The notes under the pieces are model-generated. The model did no database searches. It was not told where the DNA came from and worked only from the letters and a program-made list of their open reading frames with translations. From Candidatus Saccharimonadota bacterium (GTDB lineage Bacteria; Patescibacteriota; Saccharimonadia; Saccharimonadales; Saccharimonadaceae), in assembly GCA_030537075.1 (NCBI GenBank), contig JAUNOS010000003.1:1-64000 (forward strand): DNA of 64,000 nt, in the 5' to 3' direction. The position numbers and the translations under genes were made by a program. Positions 50,149-59,985 of this stretch are shown one piece after another (position 1 is the stretch's first letter; each line of letters opens with the position of its first letter).

Positions 50149-50856
50149 ATGATAGAGGTGCAAGGCATCACGAAAATATACGGCAAAAAGAAAAACGCCT
50201 TCACGGCGCTAAAGAACGTCAGTTTGGAGATCCCAGGCGATGTGTCAGTGGCAATTTTAGGGAAATCCGGCTCTGGTAAATCCACTCTCATGCACGCCAT
50301 CTCCGGCCTCGACAAGCCCCAGGAAGGAAAGGTTCTGGTGGATGGCGAGGATATTTTACAATTGAAGCCTCGGGCGACCGACGTCTTTCGGGCGCAAAAA
50401 ATGGGCTTCATCTTCCAAAGTTTCTTCGTCGAGGGCGGCGAAAGTTGTTATGACAATGTCAGCCTATCGCTCGAAACCGCTGGCGTGCCGCGTCATGAGC
50501 GCAAAGACCGCATCGTTCAAGCCCTGGAGGCAGTGGATCTCGGCGAAAAGGTAAAATCACGCGCCAAAGATCTCTCGGGCGGACAGAAGCAGCGTCTGGC
50601 TATCGCGCGGGCCATCGTCGGTGAGCCGGATATCTTGTTCGCGGACGAGCCGACCGGCAACCTCGACTCAGCGACCTCTGCAGTGGTGGAGGATCTGTTG
50701 TTTGATTATCAAAAGCGTAACAAGGCGACGCTGATCATCGTGACGCATGACGAGGAATTGGCCAGCCGCTGCCAGATGATTGTGCGAATTAAAGACGGCG
50801 AGATTGTCGAAGTGAAGACGGCCGCTGCGAAGCGCCCACGAAAGGAGACAAAGTAA
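50149..50856 (+). CDS. ABC exporter ATPase 2
   Basis: This 235-residue ATPase has Walker [19 protein letters not shown], signature [14 protein letters not shown] and Walker [15 protein letters not shown]. It is a paralogue of ATPase 1 in the same module. AAAGGAG precedes the ATG and the stop overlaps the permease start by one base (TAATG). Confidence 0.92.
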   Translation: MIEVQGITKIYGKKKNAFTALKNVSLEIPGDVSVAILGKSGSGKSTLMHAISGLDKPQEGKVLVDGEDILQLKPRATDVFRAQKMGFIFQSFFVEGGESCYDNVSLSLETAGVPRHERKDRIVQALEAVDLGEKVKSRAKDLSGGQKQRLAIARAIVGEPDILFADEPTGNLDSATSAVVEDLLFDYQKRNKATLIIVTHDEELASRCQMIVRIKDGEIVEVKTAAAKRPRKETK

Positions 50857-52223
50857 TGAAAGTGACTGATATCATCCGCCGCGCCGGCCGGAACCTCAAG
50901 CGCGCCAAGATGCGCACCTTCCTCACTAGCGTGGCCATCGCCGTGGGCGGCTTCGCTATCATGGGCAGTCTGATGGCGGGCGAGGGTGCGCGGCAGTACA
51001 TCGACCGCATCATCAGTAGTAATATCGATCCGCAAGGACTGCTGATTGCTAAGGGTGACGAGACCTTCCAGGTCGGTGGTGGCGGTGGCAAGAAGGCACT
51101 GAAGGAGTATAATCCAGACGCCGGTATGTACTATGGCCGTGATTTTAAGCCTGTCACTCCCGATGACGTTGCCAAATTACAGGCGCGGAGCGATCTAAAA
51201 AACGTTAGCCCATATTATCAGTTGCAGCCAAAATATTTTGTCATGAGCGCCAAGTCAGACAAAAAATACACTGGCGAGGTGATGATGCGCGATAGTGGTA
51301 TTCGTGTTGAGGTGGCGGCCGGCAAGGCGATGGACAAGGGTGTGCAGTTGGCCGACCACGAAGCCATGGTGCCATCCGCTTATGCTGAAGAATTAGGCGT
51401 ATCGGCTGAGTCGCTCATCGGTACGAAATTGACCCTGACGGTCGAACAAGTGCCGCAAAAAGTCAGTGAGGCTGATATCATGAAGGCCTACCAGGCGCGC
51501 GGTGAGGCGGGTGTGCGCGAATTGACCAGCGGCAAAATGCTTGATAAAGAGCTGACCATCGTCGCAGTTTCGAAAAAATCACCAGACCAGGCAACGAACA
51601 CACCGAATACGTATGTCAGTACGGGTACGGCCAAGGAATTGAGTGAGTTTGCCACCCTGGGGACCGATCAGTATCAGAAATATGTCAGCGTCAGCGCTAC
51701 TGTCGTTGATGGCAAAAATCCTGAGGATGTCAAGAAGGCGCTGAAGGACGAGCTGGGGCTGTCAGCGATGACCTCAAAAGACGTACAGGGCTTGCTCTTT
51801 ACCTTTGTGAACGTGCTGCAGGGTATCGTTATGGGCTTTGGGCTGCTAGCGCTGGTAGTGAGCGTCTTCGGCATCATCAACACCATGTACATCTCTGTCC
51901 TTGAACGCACCCAACAAATCGGTCTCATGAAAGCCCTCGGCGCCTCAAAGCGCGACATTGGCCGACTCTTCCGCTATGAGGCGGCGTGGGTCGGCTTCCT
52001 GGGCGGCGCGCTGGGTGTGCTGGCTGCGTGGGGTATCGGCACAGCGTTGAATCCGTGGATTTCGAAGTCTATCGGCCTGGGTGAGCATCATTTGCTGGTC
52101 TTCCAACCGCTGTTCGCGGTGGGCGTGGTGCTTGTGCTGATGCTAGTGGCCATCGTGGCGGGCTTCTTGCCGAGCCGCAAGGCTGCGAAACTTGACCCAA
52201 TCGAAGCACTGCGCACTGAATAG
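50856..52223 (+). CDS. MacB/FtsX-type ABC exporter permease 2
   Basis: This 455-residue protein has the same architecture as permease 1, with a longer extracytoplasmic domain that shares little with permease 1. The end LDPIEALRTE and the segment VFGIINTMYISVLERTQQIG are identical to permease 1. The differing external domains suggest different substrates or partner proteins for two exporters under one control region. Confidence 0.88.
   Translation: MKVTDIIRRAGRNLKRAKMRTFLTSVAIAVGGFAIMGSLMAGEGARQYIDRIISSNIDPQGLLIAKGDETFQVGGGGGKKALKEYNPDAGMYYGRDFKPVTPDDVAKLQARSDLKNVSPYYQLQPKYFVMSAKSDKKYTGEVMMRDSGIRVEVAAGKAMDKGVQLADHEAMVPSAYAEELGVSAESLIGTKLTLTVEQVPQKVSEADIMKAYQARGEAGVRELTSGKMLDKELTIVAVSKKSPDQATNTPNTYVSTGTAKELSEFATLGTDQYQKYVSVSATVVDGKNPEDVKKALKDELGLSAMTSKDVQGLLFTFVNVLQGIVMGFGLLALVVSVFGIINTMYISVLERTQQIGLMKALGASKRDIGRLFRYEAAWVGFLGGALGVLAAWGIGTALNPWISKSIGLGEHHLLVFQPLFAVGVVLVLMLVAIVAGFLPSRKAAKLDPIEALRTE
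51864..51991 (+). repeat. Near-identical 128-bp segment, copy 2 (permease 2)
   Basis: Partner of 46588-46715, about 97% identical at DNA level by eye, within otherwise diverged paralogues. Confidence 0.85.
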
Positions 52224-52246
52224 TCGCTGGGCCCCAGGGAAAGCGT

Positions 52247-52270
52247 CGTCGCTGCGGTGGCGACGTTTTT
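52247..52270 (+). terminator. Terminator at the end of the ABC module
   Basis: CGTCGC (52247-52252) pairs with GCGACG (52260-52265) over a 7-base loop, followed by five T. Confidence 0.75.
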
Positions 52271-52292
52271 ATATCTGTAGTACAATTGGAGT

Positions 52293-53537
52293 ATGTTAGA
52301 TATTCGCTTTATTCGAGAAAACGCCGAGCGCGTCCAAGAGGCGGCGCGCCAAAAGGGCTACGACGTGTCGATCGCTGACCTTTTGACGGTGGATGATCGC
52401 CGCCGCGAATTGCAGCAGGCGGTCGACGAGCTGCGCGCCAAGCGCAATGACATCGCGGCCCAGATGAAGGGCGGGCAGCCGGAGCCAAGCCTCATCGAGC
52501 AGGGCAAGCAGATCAAGGCCCAACTGGCCGAGCAAGAAACCTCCCTCAGGAACGCTGAAGAAGGTGTCGCGGTCCTACTAAGCCAAGTGCCGAACGTGAC
52601 GGCGGACGATGTGCCATTGGGCGGCGAAGACGACAGCGTCGAGGTGAAACGCTGGGGTGAACAAACGACGGGCGCTATGGACCACTTGGAGTTTGCCGTG
52701 AGGCGCGGGTGGGTTGACTTTGAGCGCGGCGCGAAGGTCGCGGGGGCGAAATTTTACTACCTCAAGGGCGATTTGGCGCTGCTGGAAAACGCCATCACTC
52801 AGTTTGCGCTGAACTTTTTGATCCAAAAGGGCTTTACCTACATGACGGTGCCGCACTTGGTCAATTCGCGCACCGCCGCGGGCGCTGGCTTTGCGCCAAA
52901 GGGTGAGTCGAGTGACGACCAGTACTTTGTCGAGGGCGAGGACCTGACACTGATCGGGACGGCGGAAATGCCACTGACCGGCTATCACGCGGATGAAATT
53001 CTGGATGAAGCAGAATTACCGCTGCTCTATGCTGGCTACAGCCCATGCTACCGTAAAGAGGCGGGGACGTATGGCAAGCACGCACGCGGGCTCTTTCGCG
53101 TCCATCAGTTCAACAAATTGGAAATGTACGTATTTTGTACGCCAGAGCAGTCGCGCGACATGCACGAAAAGATTTTGGCGCTGGAAGAGGAATTGTGGCA
53201 GGCAATTGGCATCCCGTACCATGTGGTCAATATCGCTGCGGGCGATCTGGGTGCGCCAGCGGCCAAGAAATATGACATTGAGTACTGGTCGCCAGTGGAC
53301 GAAAAGTATCGCGAGCTGACCAGCTGTTCGAATTGTACAGACTTTCAAACGCGGTCGCTTGGCATTCGGGTGCGTCGAGCGGACGGCAGTGTTGAGGTGG
53401 CGCATTCGCTGAACGGCACGGCGGTCTCTTTGGCGCGCAGCCTGGTGGTAGTGCTGGAACATTTCCAGAACGCGGACGGCACCTTGACCGTGCCAGAAGT
53501 CCTGCGCCCCTACATGAACGGCCGGGAAGTGCTATAA
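52293..53537 (+). CDS. serS: Seryl-tRNA synthetase
   Basis: This 414-residue class II enzyme has an N-terminal long coiled-coil arm for tRNA-Ser (about residues 25-105), motif 2 GYSPCYRKEAGTYGKHARGLFRVHQFNKLE and motif 3 LNGTAVSLARSLVVVLEHFQ. TACAAT (52281-52286) ends 6 bases before the ATG; no Shine-Dalgarno is present. The last codons contain the -10 box of hpf. Confidence 0.95.
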   Translation: MLDIRFIRENAERVQEAARQKGYDVSIADLLTVDDRRRELQQAVDELRAKRNDIAAQMKGGQPEPSLIEQGKQIKAQLAEQETSLRNAEEGVAVLLSQVPNVTADDVPLGGEDDSVEVKRWGEQTTGAMDHLEFAVRRGWVDFERGAKVAGAKFYYLKGDLALLENAITQFALNFLIQKGFTYMTVPHLVNSRTAAGAGFAPKGESSDDQYFVEGEDLTLIGTAEMPLTGYHADEILDEAELPLLYAGYSPCYRKEAGTYGKHARGLFRVHQFNKLEMYVFCTPEQSRDMHEKILALEEELWQAIGIPYHVVNIAAGDLGAPAAKKYDIEYWSPVDEKYRELTSCSNCTDFQTRSLGIRVRRADGSVEVAHSLNGTAVSLARSLVVVLEHFQNADGTLTVPEVLRPYMNGREVL

Positions 53538-53543
53538 TAAAAC

Positions 53544-53942
53544 ATGAAGCCAATAACAGGAGGGATGATGATCAAGCATATCACTATCACAGGGGTAAAG
53601 TACGAGCTGAACGACACGACGAAGCGCTATATTGAGAAGAAAATTGGTGCACTGGACCGCTTTTTGCCACGCCATGCCCGCAAGTCAGCGACGGCGGACG
53701 TGAAAATTAAGCAAATTGACAATCCAGGCGGCAATAAATACGAAGTTGAGGTGATCATCAACGTGCCGGATAAGGTGATCACCGCGAAAGATTCGACCAT
53801 GAACGTGCTGGCGGCGGTGGATATCGTCGAGGCGAAGCTCAATGGCCAGCTGCGCCGCTACAAAGATGACGTTCTGGCGCATGTCGGCCGCAGCCGCGGC
53901 GTCCTAGCACGCTTTAAGCGGAGTTTCGCGCGCGAGCGGTAG
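53544..53942 (+). CDS. hpf: Ribosome hibernation-promoting factor, short form
   Basis: A 132-residue protein if the leaderless start is used (TATAAT 53533-53538, five bases before the ATG at 53544); internal ATGs at 53565 and 53568 directly follow an AGGAGGG and give 125 or 124 residues. The HPF/YfiA domain is clear: ITITGVKYELNDTTKRYIEKKIGALDRF ... EVEVIINVPDKVITAKDS. The C-terminal dimerisation domain of long HPF is absent. It blocks idle ribosomes. Confidence 0.88.
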   Translation: MKPITGGMMIKHITITGVKYELNDTTKRYIEKKIGALDRFLPRHARKSATADVKIKQIDNPGGNKYEVEVIINVPDKVITAKDSTMNVLAAVDIVEAKLNGQLRRYKDDVLAHVGRSRGVLARFKRSFARER

Positions 53943-53959
53943 AAACCGGCGATAGGGAG

Positions 53960-53986
53960 AAAAAGCACTCACCTAGGGTGCTTTTT
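53960..53986 (+). terminator. Terminator after hpf
   Basis: AAAAAGCAC (53960-53968) pairs with GTGCTTTTT (53978-53986). Confidence 0.85.
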
Positions 53987-54063
53987 ACTTTTCAAATACC
54001 GCTAAAACAGGTATAATGAGAACAGTTTTTGAAAATGCCTGAAAGTGAGGGAGTTGGAAGCAT

Positions 54064-56691
54064 ATGGCAATGAATAGACAAAAAGCGCTGAGTAAGGTGT
54101 TTGGCGACCCGCAGAAGAAGATTTTGGCACGGCTGAAAAAGCGCGTTGAGGTGATCAATGGTCTGGCGGAGACTTATAAAAAGATGTCAGATGAAGAGCT
54201 GGCAGAGCAGACCGAGGTCCTGCGTAAGCGCCTGAAGAAAAAGGGCGTGACGCTTGACACCATCTTGCCCGAGGCTTTTGCGGTCGCGCGCGAAGCGGCT
54301 GACCGGACGCTGGGGATGCGGCCGTTTGATGTCCAGCTCATCGGTGGTATGGCGCTGCATGAGGGCAATGTCGCTGAGATGAAAACTGGTGAGGGGAAGA
54401 CCCTGGTGGCGACACTACCGAGCTATCTGAACGCGCTGGAAGGCAAGGGCGTTCATGTGGTGACGGTGAACGACTACTTGGCGCAGCGCGACGCTGGCTG
54501 GAATGGCGCCATGTTTGATTTTCTGGGTCTGAGCGTCGGTGTCATCATCAACGAGGCGTCATTTGTCTATGACAAGGAGTATAACAATGAGGCACATGAT
54601 GACCCGCGGATGCGCAAACTCCGCCCTGTCAGTCGCAAGGAGGCCTACGCTGCTGACATCACGTACGGTACGAACAATGAATTTGGCTTTGACTACCTGC
54701 GCGATAACATGGTTAACGATGTCGAGTTTTTGCGCCAGCGCGAGCTGAATTTTGCCATCGTTGACGAAGTGGACTCTATTCTCATCGATGAAGCGCGTAC
54801 GCCGCTCATCATCTCAGCGCCGGCTGCGGAAAATCCAGATAGCTACTACACCTTCGCGAAGATTGCTGCGAAGTTGGTGCCAGATGACTACGTACTGGAC
54901 GAAAAGCGCCGTAGCGTTGCCTTGACCGATGAGGGTGTCGAGAAGGTGCAGAAGCTGCTGGGAGTAAAAAATTTGTACACCCCAGACCATGTCCGCAGTG
55001 TCTATCACATGGATCAGGCGCTGCGTGCCCAGACGCTGTTCAAGCGCGATAAAGACTATGTGGTAACGAATGACGGCGAAGTCATCATTGTCGATGAGCA
55101 TACTGGCCGTCTGATGCAGGGTCGCCGCTATAACGAAGGTCTCCATCAGGCCATCGAGGCGAAGGAAAACGTGCCGGTGCTCCAGGAAAGCATGACGCTT
55201 GCGACCGTGTCCTTCCAGAATTATTTCCGTCTGTACGACAAATTGAGCGGTATGACTGGTACGGCCTTCACTGAAGCTGAGGAGTTCCAGCAGATTTACT
55301 CGTTGGACGTGATCCAGATTCCGCCGAACAAACCAGTAATTCGCGAAGACAAAGAGGATTTGATCTTCAAGACAGAGAAGGGCAAATTGCGCGCTGTGGC
55401 GGAAGCTATCAAGGAATATCACAAGCAGGGTCGTCCGGTGCTGGTGGGCTCAGGTTCTATCGCCAAAAATGAGCAAATTGCCAAATATTTGGAAAAAGAG
55501 GGCATTAAGTTCGAGATCTTGAATGCGAAGAATAATGAGCGCGAGGCGGCCATCGTCGAGAAGGCGGGGCAGAAGGGTGCCATCACTTTGGCGACCAACA
55601 TCGCCGGTCGCGGTACCGACATTAAGCTGGGCGAGGGTGTCAAGGAGCTGGGTGGCCTGGTGGTGATCGGTTCAGAGCGGCATGAGTCGCGCCGTATCGA
55701 TAATCAGCTGCGCGGTCGTGGTGGTCGTCAGGGCGATCCTGGTGAGACTCAGTTCTATGTGTCGACCGAGGATGACTTGATGCGGATTTTCCAGGGCGAG
55801 CGCATCGCGGCGTTGATGGATCGACTGGGTGTGGATGAGGATACGCCGATTCAAAATCGTGCGGTTTCGAAGACTCTGGAGGCAGCCCAAAAGCGCGTCG
55901 AGGGCTATAACTTTGATACGCGCAAAAATGTTGTTCAGTATGACAACGTGATCAACCGTCATCGCCGTGTGGTCTATACCATGCGCCATAAGATTCTCGA
56001 GGGAGACAATATTCAGCCGGAAATCGAACGTTTGCTACATGAGCGGGTGGATGAGCTCGTGGCACTACCAGCAAAGAACAATCCAAAGTTCGTCAAAGAA
56101 TTTGTCGCGGCGTTCCCAGTCGATGAAGATGAGGTCACGGCAGTTGGCCAAGAGAAGAAAGACAAGGTACGTTTGACAAAGGCGCTAGAATTAGCAGAAA
56201 AAGCGTATGCCGAGAAGGAGCAGGAAATTGGTGCCGAGGACCTGCGTGGCGTGGAGCGCGAGGTGTACATGGCGGTGCTCGACACACTGTGGATGCAGCA
56301 TCTGGAGAATATGCAGCACTTGCGCGAGGGTATTCACTGGCGCAGTGTCGGCCAGCGCGACCCGCTGGTGGAGTATCGCTCGGAGTCACAAAAATTGTTC
56401 AATAGCCTGCAGTCAAATCTGCGTAACGAAGTTTTGAACACAATTTTTCACATTCGCAAAACTGATGCTGTCGTTCGTCAGTCGCAGGACGAAGAGTATG
56501 ACACTGAACTGACGCGTCTAGCAGAGGCGGCGGTGGAGCAGGGTGTGAATGAGATCGGCTCGGGTGAGGCGAACCGTGATGATGATTTCACGGTGAAGAA
56601 GGGCAAGACCGCAGCAGAGGCAAATCGTGCCAAGAACGCTGCGCGCAAGAAGAAAAAAGCTCAGCGCCAAAACCGAAAGAAGAGCCGCTAA
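54064..56691 (+). CDS. secA: Preprotein translocase ATPase SecA
   Basis: This 875-residue motor drives Sec export. Walker A is AEMKTGEGKTLVA, DEAD-type DEVDSILIDEARTPLIIS follows, and the second RecA domain has TNIAGRGTDIKLG and QLRGRGGRQGDPG. The C-terminus is basic (KKKKAQRQNRKKSR) and lacks the zinc-binding cysteines of E. coli SecA. An extended -10 (AGGTATAAT) lies about 45 bases upstream, and GAGGGAG is the nearest ribosome-binding block, rather distant from the ATG. Confidence 0.96.
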   Translation: MAMNRQKALSKVFGDPQKKILARLKKRVEVINGLAETYKKMSDEELAEQTEVLRKRLKKKGVTLDTILPEAFAVAREAADRTLGMRPFDVQLIGGMALHEGNVAEMKTGEGKTLVATLPSYLNALEGKGVHVVTVNDYLAQRDAGWNGAMFDFLGLSVGVIINEASFVYDKEYNNEAHDDPRMRKLRPVSRKEAYAADITYGTNNEFGFDYLRDNMVNDVEFLRQRELNFAIVDEVDSILIDEARTPLIISAPAAENPDSYYTFAKIAAKLVPDDYVLDEKRRSVALTDEGVEKVQKLLGVKNLYTPDHVRSVYHMDQALRAQTLFKRDKDYVVTNDGEVIIVDEHTGRLMQGRRYNEGLHQAIEAKENVPVLQESMTLATVSFQNYFRLYDKLSGMTGTAFTEAEEFQQIYSLDVIQIPPNKPVIREDKEDLIFKTEKGKLRAVAEAIKEYHKQGRPVLVGSGSIAKNEQIAKYLEKEGIKFEILNAKNNEREAAIVEKAGQKGAITLATNIAGRGTDIKLGEGVKELGGLVVIGSERHESRRIDNQLRGRGGRQGDPGETQFYVSTEDDLMRIFQGERIAALMDRLGVDEDTPIQNRAVSKTLEAAQKRVEGYNFDTRKNVVQYDNVINRHRRVVYTMRHKILEGDNIQPEIERLLHERVDELVALPAKNNPKFVKEFVAAFPVDEDEVTAVGQEKKDKVRLTKALELAEKAYAEKEQEIGAEDLRGVEREVYMAVLDTLWMQHLENMQHLREGIHWRSVGQRDPLVEYRSESQKLFNSLQSNLRNEVLNTIFHIRKTDAVVRQSQDEEYDTELTRLAEAAVEQGVNEIGSGEANRDDDFTVKKGKTAAEANRAKNAARKKKKAQRQNRKKSR

Positions 56692-57969
56692 ATGAAGCAT
56701 ACGGTCGAAGAAGTCAGGTTGCGCAACGGTGCACGGGGATTGCTTATCGATGTGCCTGATGCAACGGTGATGAGTTACCAGATTCACTTTCGGGCGGGCA
56801 ACCGCTATGTGCGCGATAAAGAAATTTACGAAACGGCGCACATCATGGAACATATGGCCTTCGGTGCAAATGAGCGGTTCCGCTCGGAGCACGCCTATGA
56901 GCAGGAGTTCATCAAAAACGGTGCCTATCATAACGCGTACACCTCTGATTTTTCGATGGTGTACGAGGCGGCCTGCGCGGACTTTGAGTGGGATCGTATC
57001 TTAGATTTGCAGCGGCTGGCGATCACGACACCGCGCTTTAACGCCGAGGAGCTGGAGGCGGAAAAGGGCAATGTGCGCTCGGAACTGACTGGCCATTTGA
57101 ACAATCACACGCGGGTCATGTGGCCACGCGTGCAGCAGGCTCTGGGCGAGGACATCTTGACCTATAACCAGCGCCTCAAGACAATTCAGAATATTACGCT
57201 AAAGGACATCAAGGAGCATCATAAGCGGACGCATACCTTGCAGAATATGCGCTTTGTGATAGCGGGAAAGTTGACAGGGCGAAAAGCGACGATTATCGAG
57301 GAGCTGGAAGGCTGGGGGTTGGAGCCTGGTGAGCGCTTTGCGGTGCCGCATGACGAGTTGCGGCGCGCCAATCCAGTGCTCATCCGACGAAAAGAGGCCA
57401 CAAACTTGAATTTTGCTTGGTCGATGATCGCGCCGCGTGAGTTGAGCATGGAAGAGTCGAACGCAATGGACTGCTTGAATCATATTCTTACGGGGACGAT
57501 GAGCTCGCGAATTTTTGGTGCGGCGCGCAAGAAGGGGCTGGCGTACGGCGTCTTTAGCGATGCTTCGGTCGGTTTTTACGATTCGGCATGGGATTTCGGT
57601 GGACAGGTTAATCTCGAGACGGCCGAGGAGCTGTTCGACATCATTGTCCGTGAGCTGAAGCGGGTCATCAGCGGCCATGTGTCTGCAGAGGATATCGAGG
57701 GCGCGAAATCGTATAGTCTCGGCCGTTATCAGATGGGCGCGCAAACCGTGGCGCAGATCAGCGGCTTTTACACCGGGCGATACTTCTACGATGATTTCGT
57801 GAAAGATTATGACAGTGTGCCAGCGGCAATTTTGGCGGTGACTGATGAGCAAATTGTGAAGATTGCGCGAGAATTTTTCGCCGCAAATACCTGGGTGCTG
57901 GCGGGCGTGAGCTCATGCGAGAAGGATCTGATACATCGACTGCAGGCGAAGCTGGAGGGGTTGTTTTAA
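56692..57969 (+). CDS. M16-family zinc peptidase
   Basis: This 425-residue peptidase carries the inverted zinc motif H50-I-M-E53-H54 (HxxEH) and a downstream glutamate in NVRSELTGH. The second half is the inactive M16 C-domain (MSSRIFGAARKKGLAYGVFSDASVGFYD). Relatives process small peptides or bacteriocin precursors; the substrate here is unknown. It starts immediately after the secA stop, so coexpression with secretion is likely. Confidence 0.9.
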   Translation: MKHTVEEVRLRNGARGLLIDVPDATVMSYQIHFRAGNRYVRDKEIYETAHIMEHMAFGANERFRSEHAYEQEFIKNGAYHNAYTSDFSMVYEAACADFEWDRILDLQRLAITTPRFNAEELEAEKGNVRSELTGHLNNHTRVMWPRVQQALGEDILTYNQRLKTIQNITLKDIKEHHKRTHTLQNMRFVIAGKLTGRKATIIEELEGWGLEPGERFAVPHDELRRANPVLIRRKEATNLNFAWSMIAPRELSMEESNAMDCLNHILTGTMSSRIFGAARKKGLAYGVFSDASVGFYDSAWDFGGQVNLETAEELFDIIVRELKRVISGHVSAEDIEGAKSYSLGRYQMGAQTVAQISGFYTGRYFYDDFVKDYDSVPAAILAVTDEQIVKIAREFFAANTWVLAGVSSCEKDLIHRLQAKLEGLF

Positions 57970-57971
57970 GA

Positions 57972-59339
57972 ATGAAGATTGCCATTGCTGGTTACGGGGT
58001 GGAGGGTCATTCAAACCTGAGGTATTTTCGGTCACGCTTTCCAGAGGCAACGTTTTTTATCGCTGATGAGCGGCCAGTGAATGATGCGCCAGAGGACGTG
58101 ACGGTGCTGATGAGTGAGAGGGTATTTGTGCAGCAGCTCAAAGAGATGGATATGGTAGTACGGACGGCGGGGCTGCCGCCGCGGGAAATTGTCACCAATG
58201 GCAAGGTATGGTCAGCGACTAATGAGTTTTTTGCCCGCTGCCCAGCGCCCATCATCGGCGTAACGGGGACAAAGGGCAAGGGGACGACCTGTAGTCTTAT
58301 CGCGAGCATTTTGCGGGCGGCAGGTAGGACGGTGCATTTGGTCGGGAATATCGGTGTGCCAGCGCTGGACGTGTTAGGCGATATTCGGTCGGAGGATGTG
58401 GTGGTGTATGAGCTGAGTAGCTTTCAGCTGTGGGATTTGGAGCGTTCACCGCAGATTGCGGTGGTACTGATGATTGAGCCGGATCACCTGGATGTCCACG
58501 CTGATTTTGAGGAATATATCACGGCAAAGGGCAATATTCGCCGCCATCAGCATATTTGGGACACCTGCCTATATCATCCGACGAATCATCACAGCGAAGC
58601 AGTTGCAGCGACGCCGTTTACGGGCTTGTTGGATACTGAAGGGGTGGCATCGTGTGATATGTGCGGTGACAGCGGACTGCGATTTGCGTCACGGTATGGT
58701 ATCCCTGACGATGGTGAAGTCTATGTGAAGGACGCGACGTTCTATAAAGGTGACCACGCTATATGTGGGGTCGACACGCTACATATAGCGGGTCAGCATA
58801 ATGTAGAGAATGCGTGTGCGGCTATCAGTGCGGTGTATGCGCTGGATGAATCGGTGAGTGATGAGGCGGTGGCGCAGGGGCTGAGTGCCTTTACGGGTCT
58901 GCCGCATCGGCTCAAGTTTGTCGCAGAAAAAGACGGAGTACGGTTTTATGATGATAGTATTTCGACGACACCTGGCAGTGCGATTGCTGCGCTGCGGGCA
59001 TTTAATCAGCCAAAAGTCATGATTTTGGGCGGCTCTGACAAGGGCGCCGACTATAGTACGCTTGCTCAGGAGTTTGTCAATTCTGACTCGCTGCGCAGCG
59101 TCTTGCTCGTTGGGAGTAATGCTGAGCGTATTGCAACAGTGTTGCGACAAGCAGGGCTATCAGATGCGCTGATGATGCAAAAAGGACGTATTTCCATGAC
59201 GGAGGTTGTTCAGGCTGCTATTGACCTTGCTCGGCCCGGTGACGTCGTTGTCCTTAGTCCGGCTGCCGCTAGTTTTGATCAGTATAAAAATTACAGCGAT
59301 CGTGGCGAACAGTTTGTGGCGGCGGTCGAAGCGCTATGA
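57972..59339 (+). CDS. murD: UDP-N-acetylmuramoyl-L-alanine-D-glutamate ligase
   Basis: This 455-residue Mur ligase adds D-glutamate to the wall precursor. It has an N-terminal Rossmann domain (KIAIAGYGVEGHS), central ATP loop IGVTGTKGKGTTCSLIASIL, ELSSFQLWDL, EPDHLDVHADFEEYITAKGNI and the C-domain motif FYDDSISTTPGSAIAAL, all MurD-like. The P-loop reads GTKGKGTT instead of the more usual GTNGKTT. The ATG at 57972 follows the M16 stop by two bases. Its 3' end overlaps murI by six bases tail to tail. Confidence 0.93.
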   Translation: MKIAIAGYGVEGHSNLRYFRSRFPEATFFIADERPVNDAPEDVTVLMSERVFVQQLKEMDMVVRTAGLPPREIVTNGKVWSATNEFFARCPAPIIGVTGTKGKGTTCSLIASILRAAGRTVHLVGNIGVPALDVLGDIRSEDVVVYELSSFQLWDLERSPQIAVVLMIEPDHLDVHADFEEYITAKGNIRRHQHIWDTCLYHPTNHHSEAVAATPFTGLLDTEGVASCDMCGDSGLRFASRYGIPDDGEVYVKDATFYKGDHAICGVDTLHIAGQHNVENACAAISAVYALDESVSDEAVAQGLSAFTGLPHRLKFVAEKDGVRFYDDSISTTPGSAIAALRAFNQPKVMILGGSDKGADYSTLAQEFVNSDSLRSVLLVGSNAERIATVLRQAGLSDALMMQKGRISMTEVVQAAIDLARPGDVVVLSPAAASFDQYKNYSDRGEQFVAAVEAL

Positions 59340-59957
59340 TTCTTCAATAACGCGAGCAATTGCCGCGCTGGGCTCGATAATAGTGCAGTACGGGAATTCC
59401 TGCTCGAGGCGATCTTTGAGCGCAAGATAGTGCGTGCAGCCAAGAATAATCACGTCGCTGCCTTGAGCGACACTTGCTGCAACCTCTTTAAGTGAAATCG
59501 TCTCGGGATGCCCCTGATCGATACGCTTCGCCCAGTCAGTCGTGTCAGGCATATCGATAATTAAACCTGCACCATGTTCGTCGATCAGCTTTTTGAGTCG
59601 TCGACTGCGTTTGGTAGCGGCGGTAGCGAGCAGTGTGACGCGTCCCGTACGGGTGAGGCGCGCGGCTGGCTTGATCATCGGCTCAAATCCGATAAAAGGT
59701 AGATGAGGGTATCGTTGACGTAAAGTGTCGATGGCGGCAGCCGTGGCGGTATTGCACGCTAGGACAATCTTGTCACACCCAAGGAGCGGCTGAATGGCGG
59801 CGTTGGTGAGCGCAATAATTTCGTTCTCGGGCCTATCGCCATAGGGAGCGTGCGCCAGATCATTGACGACAGTGTAGTTATGATGAGGCAAGAGGCGGCG
59901 CAGCTGTTCGCCTACGAGGCGACCACCAGCACCAGTGTCAAAAATACCGATGTGCAT
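59334..59957 (-). CDS. murI: Glutamate racemase
   Basis: This 207-residue enzyme makes D-glutamate from L-glutamate. Catalytic landmarks are IFDTGAGG with Asp7, LACNTATA with Cys68 and ILGCTHY with Cys174. It is about 50 residues shorter than usual. TATAAT (59969-59964) ends 6 bases before the ATG, so it should be leaderless. It faces murD, the enzyme that uses its product. Confidence 0.93.
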   Translation of the reverse strand: MHIGIFDTGAGGRLVGEQLRRLLPHHNYTVVNDLAHAPYGDRPENEIIALTNAAIQPLLGCDKIVLACNTATAAAIDTLRQRYPHLPFIGFEPMIKPAARLTRTGRVTLLATAATKRSRRLKKLIDEHGAGLIIDMPDTTDWAKRIDQGHPETISLKEVAASVAQGSDVIILGCTHYLALKDRLEQEFPYCTIIEPSAAIARVIEES

Positions 59958-59985
59958 AGCATTATTATACCATTACTCACCGCGG

